A stretch of 6,608 bases of DNA, from assembly GCA_013695175.1 (NCBI GenBank), contig JACDAZ010000500.1, positions 1 through 6,608 of the forward strand. Direction: 5' to 3'. Positions 6,544 to 6,608 of this stretch are shown here, piece after piece (the first letter of the stretch is position 1; every line of letters starts with the position of its first letter). The DNA comes from Flavisolibacter sp. (GTDB lineage Bacteria; Bacteroidota; Bacteroidia; Chitinophagales; Chitinophagaceae). A model generated the notes under the pieces. It was not told the DNA's origin. It made no database searches and was given only the letters and a program-made list of their open reading frames with translations. Position numbers and translations under genes: made by a program.

Positions 6544-6568
6544 GATGCAAGAGTCGCATCTTTTTTTT
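6544..6568 (+). terminator. Terminator-like hairpin with T8 tract, no gene assigned
   Basis: GATGC (6544-6548) and GCATC (6556-6560) form a 5-bp stem with a 7-base loop, directly followed by eight T's (6561-6568). This is the form of a weak plus-strand intrinsic terminator. No plus-strand coding sequence ends near it, so it either ends an unseen small RNA or is chance in AT-rich DNA. Confidence 0.4.
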
Positions 6569-6608
6569 AATAAAAGGTATTTATCCTAACCAGGTATTAG
6601 TATAACTA

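Noticed and set aside
6593..6608. A second start of the 7-bp array at the right edge (ggtatta followed by gtataac)
   Set aside because: Only about two units are visible before the window ends, so it cannot be told from chance.

Overview
The window looks like a chromosomal segment from the phylum Bacteroidota, probably a Chitinophagaceae/Sphingobacteriia-type genome. The DNA is AT-rich. It carries a DUF5606 gene (a family I know only from this phylum), an outer-membrane beta-barrel receptor of the CarboxypepD_reg plus TonB type, gene starts without clear Shine-Dalgarno sites but with TAnnTTTG-like boxes, and short-period intergenic repeats. The genus assignment is inference.

Layout, left to right. 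Positions 1-545 (minus) hold the N-terminal 181 residues of a DUF5606 protein that runs off the left edge. Across a 131-bp divergent spacer, 677-1955 (plus) is the wreck of a TonB-dependent-receptor-like outer-membrane protein. It keeps the signal peptide, the CarboxypepD_reg domain, the start of the plug and the last part of the barrel, but has a 1-bp frameshift near 994-997 and a large internal deletion near 1186-1205. A small VOC/glyoxalase-fold gene (2019-2411, plus) follows. It converges, with 7 bp between the stops, on a cytoplasmic DsbA-family gene (2419-3093, minus) that is cut by one in-frame TAA at 2677-2679. A 280-bp spacer (3094-3373) is almost entirely repeat: a 7-bp tandem array, a palindrome of CTTTGCG-type units, a 7-bp duplication and an 8-bp tandem array that ends against the polA stop codon. 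Full-length DNA polymerase I (polA, 3374-6169, minus) fills most of the rest and appears intact in all three catalytic domains. To its right are a likely bidirectional terminator hairpin (6219-6244), a weakly supported 73-residue ORF (6273-6494, minus), and an orphan plus-strand terminator-like hairpin (6544-6568).

The genes do not form an obvious pathway. The main story is a housekeeping gene (polA) next to a stretch of gene decay and dense intergenic repeats. I found no CRISPR array, transposase, tRNA or rRNA, and no convincing new multi-gene system. The least explained structure is the composite repeat block at 3101-3374.
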